A stretch of DNA of 64,000 bases from UBA6168 sp964508135. Its GTDB lineage: Bacteria; Bacteroidota; Bacteroidia; Chitinophagales; Saprospiraceae. Where the stretch lies: positions 62,001 to 126,000 of the forward strand of contig CAZDSU010000001.1 in assembly GCA_964508135.1 (NCBI GenBank). The letters are read 5' to 3'. The translations under genes were made by a program, and so were the position numbers. A model generated the notes under the pieces. It saw nothing but the letters and a program-made list of their open reading frames with translations. It did not search any database and was not told the origin of the DNA. Below, piece after piece: positions 32,380 to 41,101 of the stretch (its first letter is position 1; the number at the start of each line of letters is the position of its first letter).

Positions 32380-32733
32380 CTATTGCTCCAGGCTCTCGCT
32401 GCGGTCGTACTGGCAGCAGCCATGCAGGTTGCTGTAAGCCGCTTCGGACGCCTTGAACTTCGGCGTGTCGTAGCCGCTGTTTGCAACCGCCTCCTGGATT
32501 TTTTCTACGCTGGTTTTCTTTTCCTTGAAAGTGACGGTCAGCGTATGGGCGTCCACGTCCCAAACAGCGGTTTTAGCGCCCGCACCGAGGGCGGCAGTTT
32601 GGATGGTTTTCTGGCACATGCCACAGTTGCCGAGGACTTTGAAGGTCTCGGTGACGGTGGATTTCTGCGCACTGGCGGCAGTTGCGAAAAACGCCAGCAG
32701 CAGCGCCGGAAGAATGATTTTTAGATTTTTCAT
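32380..32733 (-). CDS. Periplasmic HMA-domain protein
   Basis: Predicted 117-residue exported metal carrier. The signal peptide ends ASAQ, and the mature part is a heavy-metal-associated fold with the site FKVLGNCGMCQKTIQTAALG, followed by the usual WDVDAHTLTVTF strand and VEKIQEAVANSGYDTPKFKA. A C-terminal HGCC adds two more cysteines and may also bind metal. Periplasmic HMA proteins in Bacteroidota act as copper chaperones or traps. It lies between the HMBD lipoprotein and MbnP genes. The start at 32733 begins the signal peptide; 32772 would add unlikely residues. Confidence 0.9.
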   Translation of the reverse strand: MKNLKIILPALLLAFFATAASAQKSTVTETFKVLGNCGMCQKTIQTAALGAGAKTAVWDVDAHTLTVTFKEKKTSVEKIQEAVANSGYDTPKFKASEAAYSNLHGCCQYDRSESLEQ

Positions 32734-32794
32734 AAAAGTTGAATTTGAGTGATTTGAAAATGTAGTCGCCAAATGGCTTTGGCGACTACATTGG

Positions 32795-33010
32795 TTATTT
32801 GACTTCCTTCAAGTCCATCCCGCATTTTGGGCAGGTGCCGGGCTTGTCGTAGGTTTTGTCGCCTTCGTCCTTCATCGGACACTGGTACACGGCGGCATGT
32901 TGGTCGTCGTGTTGCATTTGGTCGTGCTGTTGCTTGGAATGGTCTTCCCTGCAAGCGGCGAAGAGGAAAATAGTGGCAGCGATGCAGCCAACTTGAAATA
33001 GCTTTTTCAT
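32795..33010 (-). CDS. Small HMBD lipoprotein
   Basis: Predicted 71-residue lipoprotein. The lipobox FAAC (Cys20) is followed by a short His/Gln linker (HSKQQHDQMQHDDQH) and one heavy-metal-binding domain, YQCPMKDEGDKTYDKPGTCP with CGMDL. The same domain appears in both adaptors and in the multicopper oxidase of this island, but here it stands alone. It probably binds Cu(I) in the periplasm. The gene belongs to the run of minus-strand copper genes. Confidence 0.9.
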   Translation of the reverse strand: MKKLFQVGCIAATIFLFAACREDHSKQQHDQMQHDDQHAAVYQCPMKDEGDKTYDKPGTCPKCGMDLKEVK

Positions 33011-33162
33011 GGTAGAAAAATTTTAGTTTAAAAATAAGGAGTTGACCGAGGTTGGTGGTCTCGGAAATCAAGAAGTAGCGGAACGGTTTTATCCGTTTGG
33101 CAAAAGCAAAAAGTCCAAGACATAGCGCCTTTGGCATCCGAAATACCGTCGAAGTGGGAGAT

Positions 33163-33609
33163 TTAACAGCGGAAAACTTGCTCAAAAATGAGCAGACTAC
33201 GCCCATGAAGCTGTACGGGCGGCGCGTGTGGGTGGAATGAAGAAAAGGTGGAGGTGGAAAAAGGAAAAACGATTGCTTGGTTGGCAAGGACAAATACTGG
33301 AAGTGCAATGTCCAGTTTCTTGACCGACCAAGTTTGAAAATTTGCGAGAAAACTGCCATTCAATTGAACCAACGAAGTGTGGTTCTCACAGCAGGGCTTT
33401 GATTTGATGCCCTTTTTGCAATGCCCACTTTTTGGGGAATCGCATGACTTGTTTGCTTCAACTTTTTTACTGCAACACGACCGCGCAGGCAACAGCACGG
33501 ACGACCATTCCTTCCCTTGCCCGTTACATACATGGGTAAAAACGGGCAATCCGATATTGGTGAACAATACCAAAAAGGCAAGATGATATGCTAAGATGCG
33601 CTTGGCCAT
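33163..33609 (-). CDS. HYC_CC_PP-family exported protein
   Basis: Predicted 148-residue membrane-anchored or secreted protein. After an N-terminal hydrophobic segment (ILAYHLAFLVLFTNIGLPVF) come the features that name the family: THVCNGQG, a Cys pair in ARSCCSKK, CCENHTS, and a late PP motif near HAPPVQLHGRSLLIF. Such proteins accompany TonB receptors and HMA proteins in Bacteroidota; no biochemical role is known, though paired cysteines suggest metal binding. An ATG five codons upstream (33624) is an alternative start. It is the first gene of the copper island on the minus strand, and a second member lies at 43850-44296. Confidence 0.75.
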   Translation of the reverse strand: MAKRILAYHLAFLVLFTNIGLPVFTHVCNGQGKEWSSVLLPARSCCSKKVEANKSCDSPKSGHCKKGIKSKPCCENHTSLVQLNGSFLANFQTWSVKKLDIALPVFVLANQAIVFPFSTSTFSSFHPHAPPVQLHGRSLLIFEQVFRC

Positions 33610-33694
33610 AAAGACGTTGAACACGAAGATAGCTCACAAGTTGTAGTATTCAGAAAAAACTTCTTTTGGTAGTACCAGAAGGGTGCCTTGCCGT

Positions 33695-34645
33695 CTACTT
33701 CCGCTTCGTGCGGGAGTACAGCGTAATATCCTTCCTGAAAAGAAAATCCTTGATGACACCCGTCCAGGAATTGTAGGAGTGAAGGTTTTCGTAATACTCT
33801 GGCGCCAAATTTTTGAGCGCTGGCAAACGGCTACCCGGGATGGTCGGGAAGTCGTGGTGCTCGTTGTGGTAGCCGACATTGAAGGTAATGGCATTCAGCG
33901 GGCCGTAGTAGGAGTAGGTCTCCTGGCCTTCTTGGAACACGTAGTGTTCTGAGATGAAGTGGCCCGAAGTTGGATGCAGCCCCCCGGCAAATACCAGCGA
34001 AAGCAACAGGTACAGAGTTCCTTCCCACCCCGCAAACGGCAAGAAAACGGCCATTGCAGCTACCTGAAAAATGATGTTGTACACCTGCCATTTGTCCGGT
34101 TTCATGGGCTTGCCAAACATCGGGCGCACGGCGTAGAACACAATCTGGTTGAAGAACCACATGACTTTGCCAATGAATCCACGGAAGATTTTCGCTTCAA
34201 AAAGGGAGGGGATGTCCATGTCCTCGCCGTCCTTGCCCTGGTCCCAGTGGTGGATGGCGTGGTAGGTTTTGAAGGACATGGCGAAGGGGAATACAATGGG
34301 GAGGTTTGCAAAATAGGCCAGCAGGGTGTTGTGCAGCTTGCGCTGGAAGGCAAGGTCGTGGGTGATTTCGTGGATGGCCAAAAACAGTGCTTGGGCGATG
34401 GTAGCTCCCACCACAAACGTCACCAACAAAAATGCCCACCAAGGAAGGTTGTGGGCAAACACGGCGATGGTCAACTGTACAACCACCAGTGCCACGGTTA
34501 CATACTTCAATTTGGGGTTTACCCCAAACAGCTTCGTCACCTCCGGGTGCGATTTTAAAATATCTTTTCTGCGCTGAAAGTGAGGCTCACGCTCATCTAC
34601 CCAATAGAAATCCTCACGTGGTGTTGCTTCTGCTTGCGTACCCAT
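33695..34645 (-). CDS. Sphingolipid delta-4 desaturase-like fatty acid desaturase
   Basis: Predicted 316-residue membrane desaturase. Three His boxes are seen: HEITH (92-96), HAIHH (129-133) and HNEHH (260-264), which hold a di-iron centre. The sequence closely resembles eukaryotic dihydroceramide delta-4 desaturase (DES1): an N-terminal DFYWVDEREPHFQRRKDIL block, HPTSGHFISEHY, and TFNVGYHNEHHDFP near the C-terminus, with the NSW motif after it. It would introduce a double bond into dihydroceramide-type lipids, plausible since many Bacteroidota make sphingolipids. Substrate is inferred from family likeness only. Copper genes lie downstream, but no functional link is evident. Confidence 0.88.
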   Translation of the reverse strand: MGTQAEATPREDFYWVDEREPHFQRRKDILKSHPEVTKLFGVNPKLKYVTVALVVVQLTIAVFAHNLPWWAFLLVTFVVGATIAQALFLAIHEITHDLAFQRKLHNTLLAYFANLPIVFPFAMSFKTYHAIHHWDQGKDGEDMDIPSLFEAKIFRGFIGKVMWFFNQIVFYAVRPMFGKPMKPDKWQVYNIIFQVAAMAVFLPFAGWEGTLYLLLSLVFAGGLHPTSGHFISEHYVFQEGQETYSYYGPLNAITFNVGYHNEHHDFPTIPGSRLPALKNLAPEYYENLHSYNSWTGVIKDFLFRKDITLYSRTKRK

Positions 34646-34824
34646 TTTGTTTTACTTGATTAGTTTAAATTGGCCAAATCATTTTTGCTAGCCGAAACAG
34701 CCAATTCCAAATTGAGTTCAAAGGTACGAACTCGGCAATGAATCTTGAGATGACATTGCTCATTTATTGCGCAAGCACAAGGCAAGTTGTTTCCGGCTCG
34801 CAAAACTCAAAACTCAAAATCTGT

Positions 34825-37668
34825 TTAAAACCCCGGCGGCCTTCCCTCCCACCGCCTTTCCTCGCTGGGCGCTGTTTGCGGAGCAGTGCCAAAAACACGG
34901 ATATTGTAGGTGAAGCTCAACATCACAAAGCGTTGGAGGGCGTTCGTGCGGCTGTCCTCGATGTAGGTTTCCGTCACGTTGCGGCTGATGTTACGGTTTT
35001 CGTTGAGCACGTCGTTGAGGGCGAGGGCAATTTCGCCCCGCTCGTTTTTGAAGAGTTTCTTGCCGATGGCCAGGTTCCAGAGCACATAGTTTTGGTCAAA
35101 ACCAGCCGAAAGTCCGTTGTAGTATTGGTGAGCGATATCGGTCCGGAACACAAGCCCTTCATAAATTATCCAATTGAAGCGCAGGCTACTGTTTTGGCTG
35201 AAATACTCTGTGTTGCTGGCGGTTTGGAGCGAGTTGGTGGCCTTGTTCCAGCCGGGCCGCAGGCTGATGTTGAAGTCGAGCTTTGGGCTGATGTTGCTGG
35301 CCAGCGTGACGCCGGTGCTGATGCTGTGGTTGTCGGAAATATTATCGGAACCGTTCACGAGGCCGGGGGTGCGGCCGTAGTTGTAGGAAATGTTGAAGCT
35401 CAGGTTCGACTTGAAAAACTTGAGCGGGAAGCCGTAGCTGACGAACGAGCGCATGTTGCGGTAGCCGTCAAGGTTCACGGGTTGCCGGATTTGGGCACCT
35501 GGTGCCACGTCGAGGCTGTCGAAAAGTGGGGTGTCGCTGCCGGCGTACCAAGTGCTGTTGCCAATGTAGTTGCCCGTCAGGCCTCCGCCGAGCATGGCAA
35601 ACAGCACGGTTGATTTCTCGGTGTTGGTGGCTTGGTAGCGCATGAACAGGTTGTGCTGGTAGCTCTGTACGAGGGCGGGGTTGCCAGTGCTGAGTTGCAG
35701 CGAATTGGAGTTGTCCACCACGTTTTGGAGTTGGCTGACCGAGGGCAGTTGGGTGTTCGTTCGGTAGTTGAACCGGATGCTGCGCTGCTTGTCGAGGTTG
35801 TAACGCAGGCTGGCCGAGGGCAGCACGTTGCTGAACGTGATGGTGGTTTGTTCCCCTTCGGGAAACACCGGCTGGTTGGCCAACTGCGACCACTGGTAGT
35901 TCGCCCGGACGTTCCAGTTGAGGTCACGGCCCTTGCTGAAGTTGTAGCCCGCCCCGCCCGACTGCGTGATGTAGTCGTTTGAAAATACATTGCTCAACGT
36001 CGGGTTTATCAAGCTGTAAGTTTGAGTAATGGGCCAAAAATCGTAGGTCTGCTTGTCCGATTCCTCCTGTTGGTAGCTGGCCCGATAGTTCAGGAGCAGC
36101 TGCGAATATTGCGTGAGCGGCTCGGTGTACTCAAAGTTGGCGGCCATGTTCCATGTGCTCGCTGTAAGTGAGGACTGCTGGTCGAGTGTGTCGAACTTGG
36201 GCGTTGGGAAGTAGTAACTATCAAACGACCGCTTGGTGCTGCTACCCGTTTTGGGGTTGTAGCCATTGCTCACATCCACCGAAAATGTGCGGCTCGCCTT
36301 GCTGAACTTGTGCCGCCAGAGGATGCTGTTGTTGAAGCTGAGGCCGTCGTATTTTGATTTGAAATTGTTGTCGGTCTGGTTTTGCAGCTCGGTGGCATTC
36401 GCCGTTTGACCGAAGGTGGAAGAAAATCCGTCGTTCACCTGCCAGGTGGCCCTTGGGCGGATGAGGATGGAGTTGGCACTGTCAATTTGCCAGGTTGCCC
36501 GAAAGTTCAGGCGGTGGTTGGTGTTGTCTGTCTCGGCGGTGTTGTTTTCTTCGTAAACATCGCCCAAACCTTCCTCGCTCACGAATTGCCGTGTGAGGTC
36601 CTTCAGTGATTTATTTTCGCTTTTGTTGAAAAAGTAGCTGCCCGTCACGTCCAGTTTTTCGCCCCACTTGTCCGTGTAGTTTACGCCGAAGGCGTGGGTA
36701 GTTGAAATGCCACCGGAGGATTGCACCAGAAAATCGGAAGCGCCGCCACCGCCCATACCGCCACGTCCACCGCCGCCTGGGCCGCCACGCCCGCCACCGC
36801 CGCCGCTACTACCCGTAACCCCGAGGATATCGTCCATGCTGAAGTTCTGTACGTTGATGTTGTTTGACATGCCGATGAGCGAGATGCGGCGATTGCCCTT
36901 GAAAATATTGGTGTTTCCGCCAGCTTGGTACTTGTCTTCCCAGCCGTAGCCAGCGTACACCTTGCCGAACTGCCCGTTGTTCATGCCCTTCCGGGTCACG
37001 ATGTTGATGGTCTTGGTCGTGTTGCCGTCCTGCACCCCTGTGAACTGCGACTGTTCGCTCTGCTGGTCAAAGATTTGTATTTTTTCAATCAATTCGGCAG
37101 GCAGGTTTTTCAGCGCCGCCGATGGGTCATTGCCAAAGAAGGGCTTGCCGTCCACCAGTACCTGCTGGATGTTCTCGCCTTGGGCTTTCACTGTGCCGCC
37201 CTCGTTGGTCACGGTGGGCATTTTTTCAATCAAGTCCTGTGCGCTGGCGTCTTTCATCACCTTAAAGGCGTCGGCGTTGTACTGCACGGTGTCGCCGCCT
37301 ACTTTGCCCATCACCACTTGCTCTTTCACTGTTACCTCGCCGAGCATAGTGGCGCCTGAGTTGAGGGTCAACGTGCCTAAGTCCATGTCCTTGTTGCTCA
37401 CGGTCACCTCTCTTTTCAGGTCCTCAAAGCCAAGGAAGGTCACAACAAGAATGTAGCCGCCTTTTTCGACGTTTTCCAGATCAAAACTGCCGTTGACCGA
37501 GGTGGAAGTGGCAGTGGCCATTTCGCCCCAAGGGTATTGGAGTACAACGTTCGCTCCAGGTAAGGAGACGTTTTTGTCGTCAACGACCTTGCCCTTGATG
37601 ATAAAGCTTTGGGCGCTGGCGCAAATAGCTGCTGCCAGGAACAGCAAGGTGATAGGTAATTTTTTCAT
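34825..37668 (-). CDS. Outer-membrane beta-barrel protein with regulatory-like plug (TonB-linked)
   Basis: Predicted 947-residue outer-membrane protein. The signal peptide ends SAQ. Residues about 20-110 are a carboxypeptidase-regulatory-like domain (IKGKVVDDKNVSLPGANVVL), then a TonB plug (DLIEKMPTVTNEGGTVKAQG) and a long barrel of the OMP_b-brl_3 type. A glycine-rich loop (GGGGGRGGPGGGGRGGMGGG) interrupts the barrel start, and the C-terminus SFTYNIRVFG closes the barrel. It is transcribed divergently from nothing nearby but lies beside a small DUF4890-like gene, a common pairing. Substrate unknown. Its -7 box lies four bases from the start codon. Confidence 0.9.
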   Translation of the reverse strand: MKKLPITLLFLAAAICASAQSFIIKGKVVDDKNVSLPGANVVLQYPWGEMATATSTSVNGSFDLENVEKGGYILVVTFLGFEDLKREVTVSNKDMDLGTLTLNSGATMLGEVTVKEQVVMGKVGGDTVQYNADAFKVMKDASAQDLIEKMPTVTNEGGTVKAQGENIQQVLVDGKPFFGNDPSAALKNLPAELIEKIQIFDQQSEQSQFTGVQDGNTTKTINIVTRKGMNNGQFGKVYAGYGWEDKYQAGGNTNIFKGNRRISLIGMSNNINVQNFSMDDILGVTGSSGGGGGRGGPGGGGRGGMGGGGASDFLVQSSGGISTTHAFGVNYTDKWGEKLDVTGSYFFNKSENKSLKDLTRQFVSEEGLGDVYEENNTAETDNTNHRLNFRATWQIDSANSILIRPRATWQVNDGFSSTFGQTANATELQNQTDNNFKSKYDGLSFNNSILWRHKFSKASRTFSVDVSNGYNPKTGSSTKRSFDSYYFPTPKFDTLDQQSSLTASTWNMAANFEYTEPLTQYSQLLLNYRASYQQEESDKQTYDFWPITQTYSLINPTLSNVFSNDYITQSGGAGYNFSKGRDLNWNVRANYQWSQLANQPVFPEGEQTTITFSNVLPSASLRYNLDKQRSIRFNYRTNTQLPSVSQLQNVVDNSNSLQLSTGNPALVQSYQHNLFMRYQATNTEKSTVLFAMLGGGLTGNYIGNSTWYAGSDTPLFDSLDVAPGAQIRQPVNLDGYRNMRSFVSYGFPLKFFKSNLSFNISYNYGRTPGLVNGSDNISDNHSISTGVTLASNISPKLDFNISLRPGWNKATNSLQTASNTEYFSQNSSLRFNWIIYEGLVFRTDIAHQYYNGLSAGFDQNYVLWNLAIGKKLFKNERGEIALALNDVLNENRNISRNVTETYIEDSRTNALQRFVMLSFTYNIRVFGTAPQTAPSEERRWEGRPPGF

Positions 37669-37672
37669 GCGG

Positions 37673-37749
37673 CAAAGTTATCCTAATTCAACCTGCCCGT
37701 TAAGTGCCCCTGGCAATTGGTAGACGACACCCCCAAATAGGTAGACGAC
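37673..37749 (-). promoter_or_regulatory. -7 box and paired 10-bp direct repeats
   Basis: TAACTTTG (37680-37673, minus strand) ends four bases before the barrel gene's ATG. Upstream, GGTAGACGAC occurs twice (37719-37728 and 37740-37749, plus-strand reading), 21 bases apart, that is two helical turns. Such spacing is typical of dimeric activators such as LytTR proteins; the regulator is not identified. Confidence 0.5.
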
Positions 37750-37780
37750 TCGGAGCGGACATAACGGGCTTTTTAAATAA

Positions 37781-37811
37781 AATAAGGGCAGCCGATTTCG
37801 CTGCCCTTATT
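37781..37811. terminator. Terminator hairpin after the DUF4890-like gene
   Basis: AATAAGGGCAGC (37781-37792) pairs perfectly with GCTGCCCTTATT (37800-37811) around a seven-base loop. It lies 25 bases past the stop codon of the minus-strand gene at 37836-38351 and has A/T ends on both sides. Confidence 0.75.
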
Positions 37812-37835
37812 CTATATGCCTGAATATTAATGCTA

Positions 37836-38351
37836 TCAACCGTTACCGCCCTCAGGAATTGGTGCTGGAGGAGGTGGTGGTGGTGGTGCTTGATTATCAT
37901 TTTTGCCTTTACCGCCCTTGTCTTTCTCCTTTTTGTCCAGTGGGGCTTTGTCGTCGTTGCCGTTTTGGCTTGGCCTCTCGTAGCCGCCTGACCCTCGGTT
38001 CTTCCATTGTTCAGCGGCAATTTTTTGCCAGCGATCGTACTGCTCTTGGGTAAGCGCGGTTTTCAGCTCGGCGTTTTGCTCGGTGCGGAGCGCATCCATG
38101 TTGGCCCGCATTTTTTCCCAGTCACCGTCAGCGTTGGCACTGCGGGCTTCCTTTTGCTTGTTGGCGTATTTCAGGTTGATTCCCTTGACCTTTTCGGCCT
38201 GTTTCGTGGATAGCGACAGGCTGTCCACCATCATTTTGCTCTGCATTTCGGCACGTTGGGTGGGGTCGCCGCCACGGCCACCACCGCCTTGGGCTTTGGC
38301 TGTCATTGCCATGATAAGCAAGAGCGCTGCTGTCAGGATTTTGGATTTCAT
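37836..38351 (-). CDS. DUF4890/Spy-like periplasmic helical protein
   Basis: Predicted 171-residue exported protein. The signal peptide ends AKAQ. Residues about 30-115 are helical with the Spy/CpxP-like pattern SLSTKQAEKVKGINLKYANK and LTQEQYDRWQKIAAEQW, which recalls LTxxQ repeats. The C-terminal third is disordered, rich in Gly, Asn, Lys and Asp, with a proline run (PPPPPPPAP). Proteins of this fold are stress-linked periplasmic chaperones, and the pairing with an OMP_b-brl_3 barrel is common in Bacteroidota, so a role in barrel biogenesis or stress is inferred. A promoter-like sequence lies 19-46 bases upstream. Confidence 0.82.
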   Translation of the reverse strand: MKSKILTAALLLIMAMTAKAQGGGGRGGDPTQRAEMQSKMMVDSLSLSTKQAEKVKGINLKYANKQKEARSANADGDWEKMRANMDALRTEQNAELKTALTQEQYDRWQKIAAEQWKNRGSGGYERPSQNGNDDKAPLDKKEKDKGGKGKNDNQAPPPPPPPAPIPEGGNG

Positions 38352-38369
38352 TTTTAAGAAAGGTTTTGA

Positions 38370-38397
38370 TAAAATTATTCAAACTGGTGATTTTCAA
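38370..38397 (-). promoter_or_regulatory. Promoter-like sequence for the DUF4890-like gene
   Basis: On the minus strand TTG (38397-38395) is followed after 17 bases by TAATTTTA (38377-38370), one base off TAnnTTTG, ending 18 bases before the start codon. Confidence 0.4.
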
Positions 38398-38502
38398 TGC
38401 CTTTTGATTTTTTGTCAACAACAAAAACCATAGAAGCGATTGAAAATAAGACAATTTTCATTTCCAAATACCAAGGTATAGGTTTGTGTATTTTGGGTTG
38501 CA

Positions 38503-38761
38503 TCTTAATTCTACTTTGTCACTTTAAGAAAAGCCCGAAGGGCTTAAATTTGAATAGCCCCCGATGCAATCGGGGGTGGTAAATTTCAACGGGAAACAAC
38601 CCTGGAAGGGTTGAATTTATTTGCATAACTACACCATTCAACCCTTCCAGGGTTGTTTCCCGTTGTTTTTCACACCCCGCATTTCATGCAGGGCTATTCA
38701 AATTCAACCCTTGCAGGGTTTCAAAGCGAACAATTTTTAAAGTGACAAAGTAGAATTAAGA
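38503..38761. repeat. Nested long inverted-repeat element (~259 bp)
   Basis: Three pairs of arms are nested. Outer: perfect 25-bp arms at 38503-38527 and 38737-38761 (TTAATTCTACTTTGTCACTT core). Middle: perfect 14-bp AATTTGAATAGCCC (38547-38560) with GGGCTATTCAAATT (38691-38704). Inner: perfect 30-bp arms at 38587-38616 and 38636-38665 carrying the CCTGGAAGGG core. No protein is encoded. The shape is that of a small non-autonomous mobile element or a REP cluster. The interval 38352-39008 holds only this element, the promoter and the terminator. Confidence 0.85.
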
Positions 38762-38914
38762 CTTTCGCAAAGTGCAAAGGTTTCTTTCTTAACGGTTGTT
38801 TAAGGTTTTGAGCTTTCAGATGGGTGAAGGGATATTGCCTAGGTCGCAACTAAATAACCACGGTTCAGCTACATCTGCGTTTTTGGTTGGCAGTATCTCA
38901 TGGTGTTGAGGAGA

Positions 38915-38953
38915 TAAAAAAAGCCGATGGCCGGTTCGAACCGACCATCGGCT
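38915..38953 (-). terminator. Rho-independent terminator after the 432-residue gene
   Basis: AGCCGATGG (38922-38930) pairs with CCATCGGCT (38945-38953) and the stem continues through CGGTTCGAACCG with one mismatch. On the minus strand a run of seven T follows, so it ends transcription of the gene at 39009-40307. Confidence 0.85.
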
Positions 38954-39008
38954 GATTATTTTAGTAAGCTTCCAAAGTGGAATAAAACGCTACGAATTTA
39001 TTAATAAA

Positions 39009-40307
39009 TCAATGATGAAGCTCTGCCAAGATGATGCCTAACGTGAATTGGTTTTTCACGTTTGCTGTACGGTTTTCATCCGGTTGCCAAGAAGTGTAGC
39101 CGGTTGAGTAGCGAACGTTGACAATATTTCCGTAACGCATGCCCACCTCGTAACGGCGGCTGGTATATGGGTAAGGCATTGCGCAGCGCAGCGCTTGACC
39201 TTCAGCGAAGGTAGCGATGTTGTAAACCGTAAGTGAGCCGGTGGTGAAGGCAAACCCAGCGCCAGCCTGTGCTCCAAGGCCAGTCATATAGCCTTTGTTG
39301 TGGCTGGTGAAGGGCGGTGCGTAGTCGCGGTGGGCAGGTGCGTAGGTGCCGAACTCCGTGCCGAGGCTTGTGATCAGGCGAAAGGATGTGTTGCCCAACT
39401 TGCCGATTCTTGGAGTGGCCATAAGGGCATAATCGCCGTAAAATAGCAGCGGGTTGAATCCTTTGCCCTCATCTGTTCCGCTGCCAGATGCATCGGCACC
39501 AGTTGGCCTTGCATTGCCGTCCATCCAGCTAACCTCCACATGCCAGCGTGCTTCAACTGGAAAGATTGGCGCATGACCGTTGCAATTAAGGACATCTTGG
39601 TCAAAACGGGGAACAGAACCAATTCGGGCGACCTTAGCATTTGCGCTGTATCGGTCATCGTAAAACTTAAGGTCTGCGCTTTGCGTGCCGAAGGCAAGCT
39701 CAAGGTCAGGAAAAAGGTTTACGTCAAATAGCTGATCCAAGATGTTGGCAAAATTGCCAGGGCCATTCGGGTCGCTGAGACTGCCTGCGATGTTGGCCGA
39801 GTCTTCGAGGAAAAGGTAACTCTCGTTATTAAGTGAATCAAAACCAATAATGGTGACATCCCAATTCATGGAATCGAAAGAAAGGCTGTCGTGGTACTCC
39901 CCAAACAAGCCACCCAGAGAATCAAAATTATTGCCCAATATATCGCCTATCCAATCAAGTTCGCCCAGTAGGGTATCCTCGTCTGGTCCAGGAAGGTTGA
40001 AGCCTGGTAAATGGGCAATCAAAGAGTCCAAGCCTGAGCCAAGACCATTCAAGTAGGAGGAATCAAAATTGCCGGGAGGGATGGAATCGAGCAAGTTATT
40101 GTTCAATTGGTTGAAAACGTCATCATAACCTTGTTGATTCGGCGTCCAATTCTCATTCAATGAGTCCAAGTTGTTGAAGAAAAAACCATGAGTTCCTGAA
40201 TCCAATTGGCCGAACAAGTCAGACAGCAGATCCACCTGTGCATTAGCTCGGTAACTATTGGTAGATAAACAAATCGCAAGGGCAAGGATTGTAAAAAATG
40301 ATTTCAT
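39009..40307 (-). CDS. Exported protein of unknown function, possibly outer-membrane barrel
   Basis: Predicted 432-residue secreted protein. A signal peptide (cut near ANAQ) is followed by ~190 residues rich in Asn, Asp, Leu, Ser and Gly with repeated short phrases (LDSLIAHLPGFNLPGPDEDT; FDSLGGLFGEYHDSLSFDSM). The C-terminal half alternates in strands (LLFYGDYALMATPRIG, YEVGMRYGNIVNVRYSTGYT) and ends in FTLGIILAELHH, as a small outer-membrane barrel might. No catalytic motif is visible. It is a single gene with its own terminator. Function is not assigned. Confidence 0.75.
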   Translation of the reverse strand: MKSFFTILALAICLSTNSYRANAQVDLLSDLFGQLDSGTHGFFFNNLDSLNENWTPNQQGYDDVFNQLNNNLLDSIPPGNFDSSYLNGLGSGLDSLIAHLPGFNLPGPDEDTLLGELDWIGDILGNNFDSLGGLFGEYHDSLSFDSMNWDVTIIGFDSLNNESYLFLEDSANIAGSLSDPNGPGNFANILDQLFDVNLFPDLELAFGTQSADLKFYDDRYSANAKVARIGSVPRFDQDVLNCNGHAPIFPVEARWHVEVSWMDGNARPTGADASGSGTDEGKGFNPLLFYGDYALMATPRIGKLGNTSFRLITSLGTEFGTYAPAHRDYAPPFTSHNKGYMTGLGAQAGAGFAFTTGSLTVYNIATFAEGQALRCAMPYPYTSRRYEVGMRYGNIVNVRYSTGYTSWQPDENRTANVKNQFTLGIILAELHH

Positions 40308-41101
40308 GCTGATTTAGGTTATTTCGACCTCTAAAAATAACGCTGCAATTCCTCAGCTTGACTGAAAAATTGATTGCTTTTTAAAAGGTCGGTATTTGAG
40401 AAAATAGTTGAATTACAAATTAACTACGCACATTCAATGTGAGAAACACTAGACAAATGAATCATATCGAATTGAATGGGTGATGGTATACCATCTGCTT
40501 ATACTGAAGTAAAAAACCTAATTTGAGGCTTTTCCTAAGCAAAAAATGTTAGTAACCCTTGGGAAGAATAATAAAAGCTTAAATGTAGTTACAAAAGTAA
40601 TACAATTCCGTTAAAAAAATACCTTAAGCTACATAATTTTTCTGTGAATAAATTATTTTGGATAAGTCGAGTTTCTATCCAGTATTTCTGCAGTTCATAC
40701 CCTAAACTTCCAACTCAGCGAAAACAAGCCCAATTCAGCGAACGGATTTTCGTTTGGCCGGGTCGAACCTTATAGTTTTGGGATGAAAAAAATAATCGTC
40801 ACGCAGCGTCTTCTTAAAAAAACCTGTTAGTAGGTTGGTCTGGAATCCCGAACACTTCGTAAGTGATGAAAAAAAGCAAAAATTACAGACACTTCCCGCG
40901 AACTATTTACAGATTGATGAGCTTTTAGGAGATTGCATTTTTCAAAACAAAAATCAAGTGCCGCTGACATTTCGGCGAGCAAGAAAAATAAAAATTACGG
41001 ACATTGGGTCAATGATTCCTTTTCGTTTTGTTAGCGACAATACCCACACCGCAACATTGGAACAAAAACAATCACTGCCTGACCGCACCAAGCAACATTA
41101 A
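40308..41101. other. Long AT-rich gap with weak short frames
   Basis: This ~790-base interval is clearly more AT-rich than the flanking genes. TAGTTTTG at 40773-40780 resembles a -7 box and is followed two bases later by ATG of a 15-codon frame ending KKTC (40783-40830). A TTG-initiated 88-codon frame (40835-41101) then runs to the base before the next gene, but it shows no recognisable motif. The first 460 bases hold nothing I can name. Confidence 0.4.

Noticed and set aside
32730..33162. Minus-strand open frame between the HMBD and HYC_CC_PP genes
   Set aside because: It runs through both neighbours in the wrong frame and gives no signal peptide or motif; the 150-base gap itself shows nothing convincing.
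40835..41101. TTG-initiated 88-codon frame ending just before the nucleotidyltransferase fusion gene
   Set aside because: It has no recognisable motif, a poor start codon and AT-rich composition unlike its neighbours; chance openness of non-coding DNA explains it.
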